Origin: Dermabacter sp.
GTDB taxonomy: Bacteria > Actinomycetota > Actinomycetes > Actinomycetales > Dermabacteraceae
Length of the DNA stretch: 64,000 nucleotides
Assembly (NCBI GenBank): GCA_030538475.1
Contig: JAUNTX010000004.1
Location: 248,001 to 312,000 of the forward strand
Reading direction: 5' to 3'
The position numbers and the translations under genes were made by a program. A model generated the notes under the pieces. The model was not told the DNA's origin, did not search any database, and was given only the letters and a program-made list of their open reading frames with translations. Below are positions 26,637-36,011 of this stretch, one piece after another (positions within the stretch are counted from its first letter, which is position 1; each line of letters begins with the position of its first letter).

Positions 26637-27973
26637 CGATCACCCTGTATGTGCTCGGGATCCTCATCATGGTTCTCGGGCTCGGGGTATCGATTGCGCT
26701 GCACGAGATCGGGCACCTGGTGCCCGCGAAGGCTTTCGGGGTGCGGGTCACGCAGTACATGATCGGTTTCGGCCCCACGGTCGTCTCGCGCACGCGCGGC
26801 GAGACGGAGTACGGGGTCAAGGCGATCCCGCTCGGCGGCTACATCCGCATGATCGGCATGTTTCCCCCGCACAAGGGGGAGGATCCCGGCACGATCCGCG
26901 AGGATTCCACGGGTTTCGTCCAGCAGATGAGCGACGAGGCGAAGACGTGGGAGGCGGAGCAGTACGCGCCCGAGGAGCGGGGGCGCACGTTCGTGGCGCT
27001 CAGCGTGCCGAAGAAGCTCGTCGTGATGCTCGGCGGCCCCGTCATGAACCTGGTGCTGTCGGTGCTGCTGCTCGCGGTGCTCGTCTCCGGGTTCGGCCTG
27101 CCCACGACGACCACTCAGGTGCGGTCGGTCTCCGAGTGTGTGCTCCCGGCGAGCGCCCCGCACGACGCGTCGTGTGAGGGGATGCCGGAGGCGCCCGCGC
27201 TCGCGGCGGGCCTGCGCCCGGGCGACACGGTGACGGCGGTCAACGGCGTTCCCGTCACCACGTTTGACGAGTTTTCGATGCAGGTGCGCGAGCATCCCGG
27301 GGAACAGGTCTCCCTGAGCGTCGAGCGTGGCGGCGAGGCCCTCACTCTGAGCGCGACCCCGATCTCCAACACCGTGGTGGCGCGCTCGGGCTCGGGAGAG
27401 ATCCTCACGAACGCCGACGGTTCCCCGCGCTTCGAGGAGGCGGGCTTCCTCGGGGTCACGGGAACGCCCGCGATGGTGCAGCGCCCCCTCACGGAGGTCC
27501 CCGGCTACGCGTGGACCACGTTCGAGGGTACGGCCCGCGTGGTCCTCACGCTGCCGGTGCGCCTGTGGGACATCGGCGAGGCCGTCTTCACGTCGAAGGA
27601 TCGGGACCCGAACGGGCCGATGGGGGTCGTCGGGGTGAGCCGCCTCGCCGGGGAGGTCGTCTCCGCCGATTCCGCGCGCGTCGAGGTGGCCGACAAGGCG
27701 CGCCTGCTCGTCTCGATCCTCGCCTCCCTCAACATGGCGCTGTTCGTTTTCAACCTCATTCCCCTCATGCCGCTCGATGGCGGGCATGTGCTCGGGGCCC
27801 TCATCGAGGGAGCGCGCCGCATGATGGCCCGGCTGCGCCACCGCCCCGACCCCGGCCCCGTGGATATGTCGAGAATGCTCCCCGTCACCAACGTCGTGGC
27901 GGTAGCGTTTATAGCCATGAGCCTGCTCTTGCTCTACGCCGACCTGGTGGAGCCCATCAGGCTCCTTCGGTAG
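26633..27973 (+). CDS. Site-2 zinc metalloprotease (RseP/Rip1 type, M50)
   Basis: Intramembrane protease that cleaves membrane anti-sigma factors or similar substrates. 446 residues. Zinc motif HEIGH at residues 24-28 in the first helix, a PDZ domain near 185-245 (ALAAGLRPGDTVTAVNGVPV) and the second metal motif in PLMPLDGGHVLG near the C-terminus. About four membrane helices. The Rip1 homologue in mycobacteria controls cell-envelope sigma factors. Here it is coupled to the DivIVA-motif gene, where dxr usually lies. Confidence 0.94.
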   Translation: MTITLYVLGILIMVLGLGVSIALHEIGHLVPAKAFGVRVTQYMIGFGPTVVSRTRGETEYGVKAIPLGGYIRMIGMFPPHKGEDPGTIREDSTGFVQQMSDEAKTWEAEQYAPEERGRTFVALSVPKKLVVMLGGPVMNLVLSVLLLAVLVSGFGLPTTTTQVRSVSECVLPASAPHDASCEGMPEAPALAAGLRPGDTVTAVNGVPVTTFDEFSMQVREHPGEQVSLSVERGGEALTLSATPISNTVVARSGSGEILTNADGSPRFEEAGFLGVTGTPAMVQRPLTEVPGYAWTTFEGTARVVLTLPVRLWDIGEAVFTSKDRDPNGPMGVVGVSRLAGEVVSADSARVEVADKARLLVSILASLNMALFVFNLIPLMPLDGGHVLGALIEGARRMMARLRHRPDPGPVDMSRMLPVTNVVAVAFIAMSLLLLYADLVEPIRLLR

Positions 27974-27985
27974 GGCGGTGGCCAC

Positions 27986-28840
27986 ATGGGCCTGTTTCGC
28001 ACGCGCACCCCGGGCCTTCAGAGGATCTCCGGCTCGCTCGTGAGCGAGGCGCGCACGCTCCTGCTTCGGCACCCGCGCGAGAACGCGCTCGCGGGTGGCC
28101 GCTTCGATGACCTGGCACGCGTGGGCCAGGTCGGGCGGGAGTTCTCGGGCGTCATGGACGGCGGCGAGGTGACCGCGCTGCTGTGGCACGGCGTGAGCCT
28201 CGGCGTGCTCGAGGCGACACGAAGCGAGCAGCACCGGGCCATCGCCGGATTCGTCCGCGGCCAGCGCACCCGCTACGCCTCACTCGTGGGGGAGCGCACG
28301 CAGGTGGCGGCGCTGTGGCCGCTCATCGCCCCCCACCTCGGGCCGGCCCGGGAGATCCGGGGGCACCAGCCCCTCCTGGAGGCGAGCGCGGCACCGTCGG
28401 CCCCCCGCCATCCGGGCGTGCGGCGCGCCCTGCCCACGGAACTGGACGTCGTGTATCCGGCCGCACGCGCCATGTTTCTCGAGGAAGTGGGCGTGGATCC
28501 CGCGCGTGCGGACGGCGGCCGCAGCTACCGGGCGCGCGTGCTCGAACTGCTGCAGGCGGGGCGCACGTACGTGGTCCGGGACGGCGAGAGCGTGGTGTTC
28601 AAGGCCGACGTGGGCGCGGTCTTTGGCCCCGTCGCCCAGATTCACGGGGTGTGGGTGGATCCGGCGTCTCGGGGGCGCGGGATCGCGAAGGCGGCGATGG
28701 TGGCCGTCGCGGAGCAGGTGGCCCGTGAGCACGCGCCGCAGGTCACCCTGTACGTCAATGATTTCAACGCGCGGGCGCGCGCCGCGTATGCCGCGGCCGG
28801 ATTCGTCGAGGTGGGCCAGCTCGCCACCGTGCTGCTGTAG
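27986..28840 (+). CDS. GNAT acetyltransferase with N-terminal DUF4081-like domain
   Basis: 284 residues. The N-terminal half (about 1-135) resembles the DUF4081 domain of actinobacterial GNATs next to Rip1 (Rv2867c-like). The C-terminal GNAT fold shows IHGVWVDPASRGRGIAKAAM, the acetyl-CoA pyrophosphate loop (R/Q-x-x-G-x-G/A), then LYVNDFNARARAAYAAAGF. Substrate unknown. It lies 12 bases after the M50 gene, the conserved position, but without ispG between them. Confidence 0.9.
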   Translation: MGLFRTRTPGLQRISGSLVSEARTLLLRHPRENALAGGRFDDLARVGQVGREFSGVMDGGEVTALLWHGVSLGVLEATRSEQHRAIAGFVRGQRTRYASLVGERTQVAALWPLIAPHLGPAREIRGHQPLLEASAAPSAPRHPGVRRALPTELDVVYPAARAMFLEEVGVDPARADGGRSYRARVLELLQAGRTYVVRDGESVVFKADVGAVFGPVAQIHGVWVDPASRGRGIAKAAMVAVAEQVAREHAPQVTLYVNDFNARARAAYAAAGFVEVGQLATVLL

Positions 28841-28852
28841 GGCGGCGCACTT

Positions 28853-29572
28853 TCAGCCCGTGAGGCGGGCGCGCACGTGCCCCATCTGTTCGTCGAGGCT
28901 CGCCGCGGTCAGGGCGATCTGGCGCAAGTGTTCGCGCATGTCGTCGGGAAGCTCGCCCTTGAACTTGTAGATGAGTTCGTGTTCGGCGCTCGCCCAGAAG
29001 TCCATGGCGATGGTGCGGATCTGGATTTCGATGGGCACGCGCACCGTGCCGGTGCTGAGGAACACGGGCACCTCGACGATGAGGTGCAGGGAACGGTAGC
29101 CGTTTGGCTTCGTGTACTGGATGTAGTCCTTTTCCTCGAGCAGGGTGATGTCCGGCTGGAGCGCGAGGGCGCGCGCCACCTTGTAGCAGTCCTCGACATA
29201 GCTGCACGTGATCCGCACGCCGCCGATATCGCGAATGTTCTTCTTGATCTCCGCGAGGTCCGGCGGGCAGTTCGTGCGCACGAGCTTGCCCAGAAGGGAG
29301 TCCATGGTCTTCACGCGGGTCTTCACGTGCTCGATCGGGTTGTGGGGGAGGGTCGCCTCAAATTCGCCCGAGAGGATTTCCACCTTCGTGAGGACTTCTT
29401 TGAGGCCGAACTCGTAGGGCATGAGGAAGTTCTCGAGCTTGGAGCGGACGGTGCGCAGCACGTCGTCGGGGTCGCTCGCGGCGGTCGGGGCGTCCTCGCC
29501 GATGAGGGCCCGGAGAAACGCGATGGAGGGGGAGGCGACCGGGGCGAGGTCCTCGAGGGGGCGTGTCGGCAT
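28853..29572 (-). CDS. Small alarmone synthetase (RelA/SpoT-like, YwaC/RelP type)
   Basis: Synthesises (p)ppGpp-type alarmones from GTP/GDP and ATP. 239 residues with only the synthetase domain; no HD hydrolase, TGS or ACT part. The signature is visible: KTRVKTMDSLLGKL, DIGGVRITCSYVEDCYKVA, YTKPNGYRSLHLIVEVP, PIEIQIRTIAMDFWASAEHE. ATG 29572 follows AAGGAAGG. It diverges from proS, sharing a 251-base gap with a minus-strand -10-like TATCCT at 29614-29619. It probably adjusts growth under envelope or starvation stress; the full-length Rel should be elsewhere. Confidence 0.93.
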   Translation of the reverse strand: MPTRPLEDLAPVASPSIAFLRALIGEDAPTAASDPDDVLRTVRSKLENFLMPYEFGLKEVLTKVEILSGEFEATLPHNPIEHVKTRVKTMDSLLGKLVRTNCPPDLAEIKKNIRDIGGVRITCSYVEDCYKVARALALQPDITLLEEKDYIQYTKPNGYRSLHLIVEVPVFLSTGTVRVPIEIQIRTIAMDFWASAEHELIYKFKGELPDDMREHLRQIALTAASLDEQMGHVRARLTG

Positions 29573-29823
29573 GGGCTATGGACCTTCCTTGGCCACGTCA
29601 TCTGTGCCCCTGAAGGATAGTGTCCGCAGTTTGGTAAATGCCGGGAGTGACCCGGCGGTCGGCCCCCGGCATCCCGCCCGGTGGGCGCGCGGTCTGGACG
29701 CACGCCCGCGGGTGCGTGGTCCTCCCGGCCACAGGCATCGCCCGCCCGCCGTCGGGCGCTGAGGGGCGGGTTAACATGGAGGGGTCCCGCTCCCCGTTCG
29801 GCCACCTGGCCAGGAGGCTTTCC

Positions 29824-31626
29824 ATGCTGCGCATGTCGTCCAGTTTTCTTCGCACCCTGCGCGATGATCCCTCCGAAGCGGAGTTCGCGAGCCACAAGCT
29901 GCTCGTGCGCGCCGGCTACGTTCGCCGCGCCGCCCCTGGCATCTACACGTGGCTGCCGCTCGGCCTCAAGGTGCTGCGCAAGGTGGAGCAGATCGTGCGG
30001 GAGGAAATGGACGCCGCAGGCAGTCAGGAACTCCTGTTTCCCGCGCTGCTGCCGAAGGAGCCCTACGAGGCCACGGGCCGGTGGAACGAGTACGGCCCGA
30101 ACCTGTTCCGCCTGCAGGATCGCAAGGGCACCGACTTGCTGCTCGCGCCCACGCACGAAGAAATGTTCACCCTCGCGGTCAAGGACCTCTTCACCTCCTA
30201 CAAGGACCTTCCCGCCTCCCTCTACCAGATCCAGACGAAGTATCGGGACGAGGCCCGTCCGCGCGCGGGCCTGCTGCGCCTGCGCGAGTTCGTCATGAAG
30301 GACGCCTATAGCTTCGATCTGGACGACGACGGCCTCGACCGCTCCTACCTCGTCATGCGCGAGGCCTACCAGCGGGTGTTCGCGCGCCTCGGGCTCGACG
30401 TCGTGATCGCTCAGGCCGATGCCGGGGCGATGGGCGGCAGCCGCTCCGAAGAGTTCCTGCACCCCACTCCCGTCGGCGAAGATACGTTCGCGCTGAGCCC
30501 CGCGGGGCTTGCCGCCAACGTTGAGGCGGTCACCACCGTGGGGCCCGAGCCGCTCAGCGCCGCCCAGATCGCGGAGCTTCCGCCCATGCGCGAGGTGCTC
30601 ACCCCGGGCGCGAGCACGATCCAGACGCTCGTGGAGTTCCTCAACGCGCACGAGCCGCGCGAGGACGGCCGCGCGTGGGAGCAGAGCGACACCCTCAAGG
30701 CGCTCGTCTACATGGAACGCACGCCCGAAGGCAAGGAATCGCCCCTGCTCATCATGATCCCCGGCGACCGCCAGGCCGACGAAAAACGACTCGAGACCGC
30801 CCTCGCGCCGAACGAGGTGCGGGCGTTCACCGACGAGGACTTCGAGAAGTACCCCGAGATTACGAAGGGCTACATCGGCCCGCAGGGCTACGGGCTGATG
30901 CCCGCCGACGGCGACGAGCTCCCGCTCGGCATCGCCCGCAACGGCCACCGCGTGCTCGTGGATCCGCGCGCCCAGGACGGCACCCAGTGGGTCGTCGGCG
31001 CGAACCACGCGGGGTATCACACGGTCGGTCTCGTGGCGGGCCGCGACTTCGTGGCCGACGGCTTCGCGGAGGTGGCCGAGGTGCGCGATGGCGATCCCTC
31101 CCCGGACGGCTCCGGCCCGCTCACCCTCACGCGCGGCATGGAAATGGGCCACATCTTCCAGCTGGGCCGCAAGTACGCCGAGGCGCTCGGCCTCACCGTG
31201 CTCGATGAGAACGGTAAGCAGCGGGTCGTGACGATGGGCTCGTACGGCATCGGCATCAGCCGCGCCGTGGCCGCCATCGTGGAATCCACGCACGACGACA
31301 AGGGGCTCGCGTGGCCCCGCGAGGTGGCCCCGCTCGACGTGCACGTGCTCGCCACGGGCAAGGACCCGGAGGTGTTCCGCACGGCCGAAGAGATCGCCGT
31401 CGCCCTCGAAGCCGAAGGGCTCGACGTGCTGTACGACGACCGGCCGAAGGTCTCGCCGGGAGTCAAGTTCAAGGACTCGGAACTGCTGGGCCTTCCCACG
31501 ACCGTGGTGGTGGGCCGGGCCCTCGCCGACGGCGTGGTGGAAGTGCGCGACCGGGCCAGCGGGGACATCCAGAGTGTCCCCGTGGCAGATGCCGTCGCCG
31601 CGGTCCTCAGCGCAGCGCGCGGCTAA
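29824..31626 (+). CDS. proS: Prolyl-tRNA synthetase (bacterial type with editing domain)
   Basis: Class-II aminoacyl-tRNA synthetase. 600 residues. Motif 2 region [21 protein letters not shown]-like ([16 protein letters not shown]), motif 3 [16 protein letters not shown] and the anticodon-binding C-terminus are present. The insertion (editing) domain between motifs 2 and 3 spans about 230-410, as in the E. coli type. Start ATG 29824 follows AGGAGG; an earlier ATG would add 15 residues without a ribosome site. Confidence 0.97.
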   Translation: MLRMSSSFLRTLRDDPSEAEFASHKLLVRAGYVRRAAPGIYTWLPLGLKVLRKVEQIVREEMDAAGSQELLFPALLPKEPYEATGRWNEYGPNLFRLQDRKGTDLLLAPTHEEMFTLAVKDLFTSYKDLPASLYQIQTKYRDEARPRAGLLRLREFVMKDAYSFDLDDDGLDRSYLVMREAYQRVFARLGLDVVIAQADAGAMGGSRSEEFLHPTPVGEDTFALSPAGLAANVEAVTTVGPEPLSAAQIAELPPMREVLTPGASTIQTLVEFLNAHEPREDGRAWEQSDTLKALVYMERTPEGKESPLLIMIPGDRQADEKRLETALAPNEVRAFTDEDFEKYPEITKGYIGPQGYGLMPADGDELPLGIARNGHRVLVDPRAQDGTQWVVGANHAGYHTVGLVAGRDFVADGFAEVAEVRDGDPSPDGSGPLTLTRGMEMGHIFQLGRKYAEALGLTVLDENGKQRVVTMGSYGIGISRAVAAIVESTHDDKGLAWPREVAPLDVHVLATGKDPEVFRTAEEIAVALEAEGLDVLYDDRPKVSPGVKFKDSELLGLPTTVVVGRALADGVVEVRDRASGDIQSVPVADAVAAVLSAARG

Positions 31627-31645
31627 GCCCCGGGTGCCGACGGCC

Positions 31646-32641
31646 ATGCGGGATGGTGCGCGCCCCGGTCGCGGTGAGCGCCTGCCGTGGTGGGCGAGCC
31701 TCGTGTGCGCGCTCCTCATCGCCCCGCATGCCCTCGTGGCCCTGTGGAAGCTTCTGCTGTGGGCGCTTCCGGGCCCGAGTCTCGCCCTGCTCGAGCGCTG
31801 GCCCTGGCTCTACGGATTCCCCGCGTGGGACCAGGAGCTAACGCCACCGCAGACCTTCTGGTTCGGGCTCGTGTACGTCGGCCTGCTCGCGGCCGCGCTC
31901 GCCTGGATCGCCTGGACCACACGGCGGCGGGCCGGCGGTGAGGCCGCGGCTCTCGCGCGGCCTCTCATCGGTCGCGGCTGGCGCTCGCTCGGGTGGGTGC
32001 TGCCCGTCGGCCTGCTCATCCACTGGAGCGCCATCGCGTGGGGCGCCTCGCTCGTGACCCGGTTCACCCCGGTCGTGAACGAAGCCGAACGTCTCGGGCT
32101 CGCGCAGCCCACGTGGAGCGCCTCGAGCGACGCCTATGCCACTGCCACCAGCGCCACCGATACCTGGTTCTCGGCCATCGGCGTGGGCCTCATCGGCGCG
32201 AGCGAGGAACTGGCGTTCGTGGCCCTCCTCGCCCTCTGGCTGCGCACGTACCGCGTGAGCTGGGGCTGGGTCATCGCGGCCTCGCTCCTTCTGCGCATCG
32301 GCATCCACGCCGAACAGGGCTGGTACGCGGTCCCGAAGTCCGTGTTCTTCGGCCTGAGCGCGCTCCTGCTCGTCATGCTCTTCCATTCGATCAGCGGGGC
32401 CTTTCTCGCGCACCTGCTGTGGAACGCCAGCCTCACCCTGACGGCGAGCTCGTGGATCGAGACTCCCGGCTGGGCGCTCGCGCTGCGCGGCTGGGGCTCG
32501 CCCCTCATGGAACTTGCGGGCGGAGCGTGCCTCATCGCGGTCGGACTCCTCGCCGTCCGCGCGCGTGCACAGACGGGGGCGCCGCCTCAGTCGGACTCGA
32601 GCCCCGGAAGCGACTCGAGCCCCGCGGCAATCTCCGCGTAG
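31646..32641 (+). CDS. CPBP-like (CAAX protease/bacteriocin-processing family) membrane protein
   Basis: About 331 residues with roughly eight hydrophobic segments. A CPBP-like stretch includes GASEELAFVALLALWLRTY (motif 1 EE, but without the usual Arg three residues on), RIGIHAEQGWYA (motif-2-like His) and AHLLWNASLTLTAS (motif-4-like H-x-x-x-N). CPBP proteins are intramembrane glutamic proteases or their inactive relatives. GTG 31634 is an alternative start; neither has a good ribosome site. The 3' end overlaps the convergent lipoprotein gene by 55 bases. Confidence 0.65.
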   Translation: MRDGARPGRGERLPWWASLVCALLIAPHALVALWKLLLWALPGPSLALLERWPWLYGFPAWDQELTPPQTFWFGLVYVGLLAAALAWIAWTTRRRAGGEAAALARPLIGRGWRSLGWVLPVGLLIHWSAIAWGASLVTRFTPVVNEAERLGLAQPTWSASSDAYATATSATDTWFSAIGVGLIGASEELAFVALLALWLRTYRVSWGWVIAASLLLRIGIHAEQGWYAVPKSVFFGLSALLLVMLFHSISGAFLAHLLWNASLTLTASSWIETPGWALALRGWGSPLMELAGGACLIAVGLLAVRARAQTGAPPQSDSSPGSDSSPAAISA

Positions 32642-33705
32642 TTCCCCGCCTCGGTGAGCCACGCGGCCACGAACGGAGCGCGGTGAGTGAACGGCGCGCC
32701 ATACGTGAGGGCGATGGCGTTCGTGAGGCTCGTGAACGACACCTCGCGCGTGAGCGCCGTGAGCCGCGCCGCATCGAGCGGGGACGGCAGCGGGTAGCCC
32801 GCCTCGCGCCGCACGGGCTCAAGGCCCACCGCGGAAGCCACCTCGCCGTAGGCCTCCGCGCGCTCGCGGTGCACGGCCACCCAGCCCACGAGCCGGGAGC
32901 GGGCCTCGCCCGAATCGCGCGAGGCCACCACCTCGAGGGTGTACGCCGCCTCCCACTCCGCCGTCTGCGCGCCGGGCAGGAGGGCGGTCAGCTCGCTCGC
33001 GGCCGTCGCGACCGGCGGATCGTTGGCCGGAACGTCCCTCGTGGGGATGAGGGCGCCGAGCGCGGGCGCCTCCGGTGCCTGGACGTCGATCCCGAGCGCG
33101 GAGGCGAGCCGCGTGAGGCGCGAAAGCGCCCACGTGCACCACGAACCGGCGGAAGCGAAGAGGCGCGCGAGCGTGCCGGAGACCTGGATGGCGCCGAAGG
33201 CGTAGAGGTCGCGCAGGTCGGCAAGCGCGCGGGCCAGGCTCGCGGGGCTCGCGGGCTCGCTCGCTGGGGCGTCGGCGCTCGCACTCGGGCTCTCGGGATT
33301 CTGGCTGTTCGCGAGAGTCTGGCTGCCCGCGCTCGCCCCGCCGTCGGAGGCCGCGGCCGAGGCTTCCGCCTCCGCGCCCGTCTGCAGGGCCCGCTCGTGC
33401 GCGCCGAGGTCCTCAGCCCACTGCCGGGGCAGGTCGGCGAGGGCGGCGCCCGCCTCGCTCGCACCATCGATCGTGAACGCGGCGGCAGCGCCCGGGGCCG
33501 AGAGGGAGGCGAGGAGCACGGTAGTGCGGGAGAGCGCGTCGGCGCGGTACAGCTCGTCGATCCCGGGCGGGGGAGGGGTGTAGGGGGCGGGCGAGCCCAC
33601 CTCGATGCGGCGGCCGTCCACGCACCCGGTCGCGACGGCGCTCACGCCCGCGATCCCCGCCGCGGCAAGCAGCCCTTTGAGCAGTGGCCGTCGACCCACG
33701 TGCAT
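32587..33705 (-). CDS. DUF4439-type ferritin-like lipoprotein
   Basis: 372 residues. N-terminal GRRPLLKGLLAAAGIAG followed by a lipobox-like VSAVATGC makes a lipidated, possibly Tat-routed, exported protein. The body is an Ala-rich helical bundle with two ferritin-like halves joined by an Ala/Ser-rich linker. DUF4439 proteins sit beside rimP in many actinobacteria; function is unknown. No metal-ligand set is obvious. The 3' end overlaps the upstream CPBP-like gene. Confidence 0.82.
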   Translation of the reverse strand: MHVGRRPLLKGLLAAAGIAGVSAVATGCVDGRRIEVGSPAPYTPPPPGIDELYRADALSRTTVLLASLSAPGAAAAFTIDGASEAGAALADLPRQWAEDLGAHERALQTGAEAEASAAASDGGASAGSQTLANSQNPESPSASADAPASEPASPASLARALADLRDLYAFGAIQVSGTLARLFASAGSWCTWALSRLTRLASALGIDVQAPEAPALGALIPTRDVPANDPPVATAASELTALLPGAQTAEWEAAYTLEVVASRDSGEARSRLVGWVAVHRERAEAYGEVASAVGLEPVRREAGYPLPSPLDAARLTALTREVSFTSLTNAIALTYGAPFTHRAPFVAAWLTEAGNYAEIAAGLESLPGLESD

Positions 33706-33833
33706 TGCCGTGCCATCCCTCCGCTTCCGCGAGCGTCTCTCGCTCGCGCCCGGCGGCGCCCGGCGCCACCGTCCCTCGCCCCCGAGCGCGGATCATAGAG
33801 GGCCGCGCCACCTCGAGGTCGAGGTCAGGGCTT

Positions 33834-33848
33834 CACTCTATTAGAGTG
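33834..33848. promoter_or_regulatory. 15-bp palindrome CACTCTA-T-TAGAGTG upstream of rimP
   Basis: Seven-base arms around a single T, 55 bases before the rimP GTG. The right arm contains TAGAGT (33842-33847), a candidate -10, so the palindrome could be both promoter core and operator. TTAGAGTGGGT recurs upstream of the L,D-transpeptidase gene. Confidence 0.5.
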
Positions 33849-33902
33849 GGTCCACGCGCGCTCGCGCCGTGGAAGAGCTGGACCGGTGAGGAAGGTGAAG
33901 GT

Positions 33903-34448
33903 GTGACGCTACCGAAACAGGTCGATGAACAGAGGCTCGCCGAAGCGTGCGCCCCGATCATTCACCGGCACGGACTGGTCCTCGAAAGCCTCGCCACGCA
34001 TCGCGTGGGCGCCTCGACCCGCGTGAACATCGTGGTGGACCTTCCCGAGGATCAGATTGGCAGTGCCGATCTCGATGCCGTCACGGAGGCCTCGCGCGAG
34101 ATCTCGGACCTGCTCGACGCCGACGCGTCGTACATCGGCGAAGGCCCCTCGCAGCTCGAGGTCACCACCCCGGGCGTGTTCCGGCCCCTCAAGGAACGGC
34201 GTCACTTCTTGCGCTCGCGCACCCGCCTCATGGCCGTCACGGACACCGCGCGCCGGCAGTTCGTGGGCCGCCTCGTGGACGTGGACGGCGACACCCTCGT
34301 GTTCGAAGTGATGAAGCCCGCCCACCAGCCAAAGAAGTCCGCGAAGCACGCGGAACGAGACGCGATGATCGAGCGGGTGCCGCCCGGCCCGCACCGCATG
34401 AGCATCGCCGACGTTGAGAGTGCGGAGATTCAGCTCGAGTTCCGCTAG
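33903..34448 (+). CDS. rimP: Ribosome maturation factor RimP
   Basis: Assists 30S central-domain assembly. 181 residues. N-terminal half: PIIHRHGLVLESL and ADLDAVTEASREISDLLD; Sm-like C-terminal half: RRQFVGRLVDVDGDTLVF. The VTTPGVFRPLKERRHFLR segment is characteristic. GTG 33903 follows GAGGAAGG. Heads rimP-nusA-ylxR-infB. Confidence 0.95.
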   Translation: MTLPKQVDEQRLAEACAPIIHRHGLVLESLATHRVGASTRVNIVVDLPEDQIGSADLDAVTEASREISDLLDADASYIGEGPSQLEVTTPGVFRPLKERRHFLRSRTRLMAVTDTARRQFVGRLVDVDGDTLVFEVMKPAHQPKKSAKHAERDAMIERVPPGPHRMSIADVESAEIQLEFR

Positions 34449-34524
34449 CGCCACCGTGCACGACCTGGCGCCGCTCGCGAGCGGCGCCCACAACTAAAGA
34501 ACAGACCAGAGATCAGGAGCCACA

Positions 34525-35493
34525 ATGGACATCGATATGGGAGCCCTCCGGGCCTTGGAGCGCGAACGCGACATCAGCATGGACGTGCTGCTGGACGCAA
34601 TCTCGCAGGCCCTCCTCGCCGCCTACCAGCACACTCCCCACCCCGCCCGCCACGCGCGCGTCGAGATCGACCACAAGACCGGCTCCGTCCAGGTGATTGC
34701 CCAGGACATCGACTCCGACGGCAACACCGAGGAATGGGACGACACCCCCGAAGGCTTCGGCCGCGTGGCCGCCTCAACCGCCCGCCAGGTGATCTTCCAG
34801 CGCATCCGCGAACTCGAGGACGAAGCCGTGCTCGGCGAGTTCTCGGGCCGCGCCGACGACATCGTGTCCGGCGTGATTCAGCAGGGCCGCGACTCCCGCA
34901 TGATCCAGGTGGATCTGGGCTCCGTCGAAGGCATCCTCCCGCCCCACGAACAGGTGCCGGGCGAGGAATACCCCCACGGCAAGCGCATCCGCGCCTACGT
35001 CGTGGACACCAGGCGCGGCCCGAAGGGCCCGTCGATCACGCTCAGCCGCACCCACCCGAACTTCGTGCGCCGACTCTTCGAGCTCGAGGTTCCCGAGGTG
35101 GCCGACGGCACCGTCGAAATCATGGCGCTCGCTCGCGAGTCCGGCCACCGCACGAAGATGGCCGTGCGCGCAACCGTCCCGGGCGTCAACGCGAAGGGCG
35201 CCTGCATCGGGCCGATGGGCGCGCGCGTGCGCGCCGTCATGAACGAACTCGAAGGCGAAAAGATCGACATCATCGACTTCGACGAAAACCCCGCCGCCTA
35301 CGTGGGCAACGCCCTCAGCCCCGCCCGCGTGGGCTCCGTGGTCGTGACCGACGAGGTGAACCGCCAGGTGCGGGCCGTGGTGCCCGACGGTCAGTTCTCC
35401 CTCGCGATCGGCAAGGAAGGGCAGAACGCCCGCCTCGCCGCGAAGCTCACCGGCTGGCGGATCGACATCCGCACGCAGGGGCAGCTGGACTGA
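34525..35493 (+). CDS. nusA: Transcription factor NusA
   Basis: Modulates pausing, termination and antitermination of RNA polymerase. 322 residues: the N-terminal polymerase-binding domain, an S1 domain (about 110-180) and two KH domains ([42 protein letters not shown]). No C-terminal acidic repeats, as in actinobacteria generally. ATG 34525 is behind AGGAG. Confidence 0.97.
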   Translation: MDIDMGALRALERERDISMDVLLDAISQALLAAYQHTPHPARHARVEIDHKTGSVQVIAQDIDSDGNTEEWDDTPEGFGRVAASTARQVIFQRIRELEDEAVLGEFSGRADDIVSGVIQQGRDSRMIQVDLGSVEGILPPHEQVPGEEYPHGKRIRAYVVDTRRGPKGPSITLSRTHPNFVRRLFELEVPEVADGTVEIMALARESGHRTKMAVRATVPGVNAKGACIGPMGARVRAVMNELEGEKIDIIDFDENPAAYVGNALSPARVGSVVVTDEVNRQVRAVVPDGQFSLAIGKEGQNARLAAKLTGWRIDIRTQGQLD

Positions 35494-35554
35494 GGCCACG
35501 TGATTGAGCGCACGGGGCGAGTCTTAATAACGGGACCGTGCGCGGGCACTGACG

Positions 35555-35560
35555 TAGACT
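35555..35560 (+). promoter_or_regulatory. Candidate -10 TAGACT upstream of ylxR
   Basis: TAGACT ends 40 bases before the ylxR GTG, within the nusA-ylxR gap, suggesting an internal promoter for ylxR-infB. Confidence 0.4.
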
Positions 35561-35600
35561 AATGAGGCTGAAAGTAGGCGCGGGCAGGCGGAAGTGAGCG

Positions 35601-35918
35601 GTGGCACGAAACATGACACCCACGACGCCCGAGCGCACCTGCGTGGGATGCCGGGCAACCGACACCCCCGAGGCAATGCTCCGCGTGGTGCGAACCGGCG
35701 AGGCGGCCCCCGCCGCCCTCACCCTCGATACCGCGCGCTCGGCCCCCGGCCGCGGCGCGTGGGTTCACCCGAGCGCCACGTGCATCGCCTCCGCCCTCAG
35801 CCGCGGTGGATTCGCGCGCTCCTTCCGGAGCCCCGTCGACACCGCGAGCCTCGCGCGAGAGCTCGAGGCAGCAGTACACCCCACAAAGGGATATGAACCA
35901 CTTTTGGAAGCGGGTTAA
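35601..35918 (+). CDS. ylxR: YlxR/DUF448 family RNA-binding protein
   Basis: 105 residues. The family motif ERTCVGCRATDTPEAMLRVV and the GRGAWVHPSATC segment are visible, followed by a helical C-terminus. Structures of YlxR show an RNA-binding-like surface; in Clostridioides, a YlxR homologue binds RNase P RNA. Its place between nusA and infB is conserved. GTG 35601 follows GAAGTGAG. Confidence 0.93.
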   Translation: MARNMTPTTPERTCVGCRATDTPEAMLRVVRTGEAAPAALTLDTARSAPGRGAWVHPSATCIASALSRGGFARSFRSPVDTASLARELEAAVHPTKGYEPLLEAG

Positions 35919-36011
35919 CACCAATGGACATCCGATGAGTACTCACCCATGAGCACCCACAGGAGCTAATGGTCCGCGCCCTGCTCGGCGCCGGACCGAG
36001 ACAGGAGAATT

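Noticed and set aside
29573-29823. T-box or riboswitch upstream of proS
   Set aside because: No specifier/antiterminator pattern such as the T-box TGGNACC-type core and no terminator pair.
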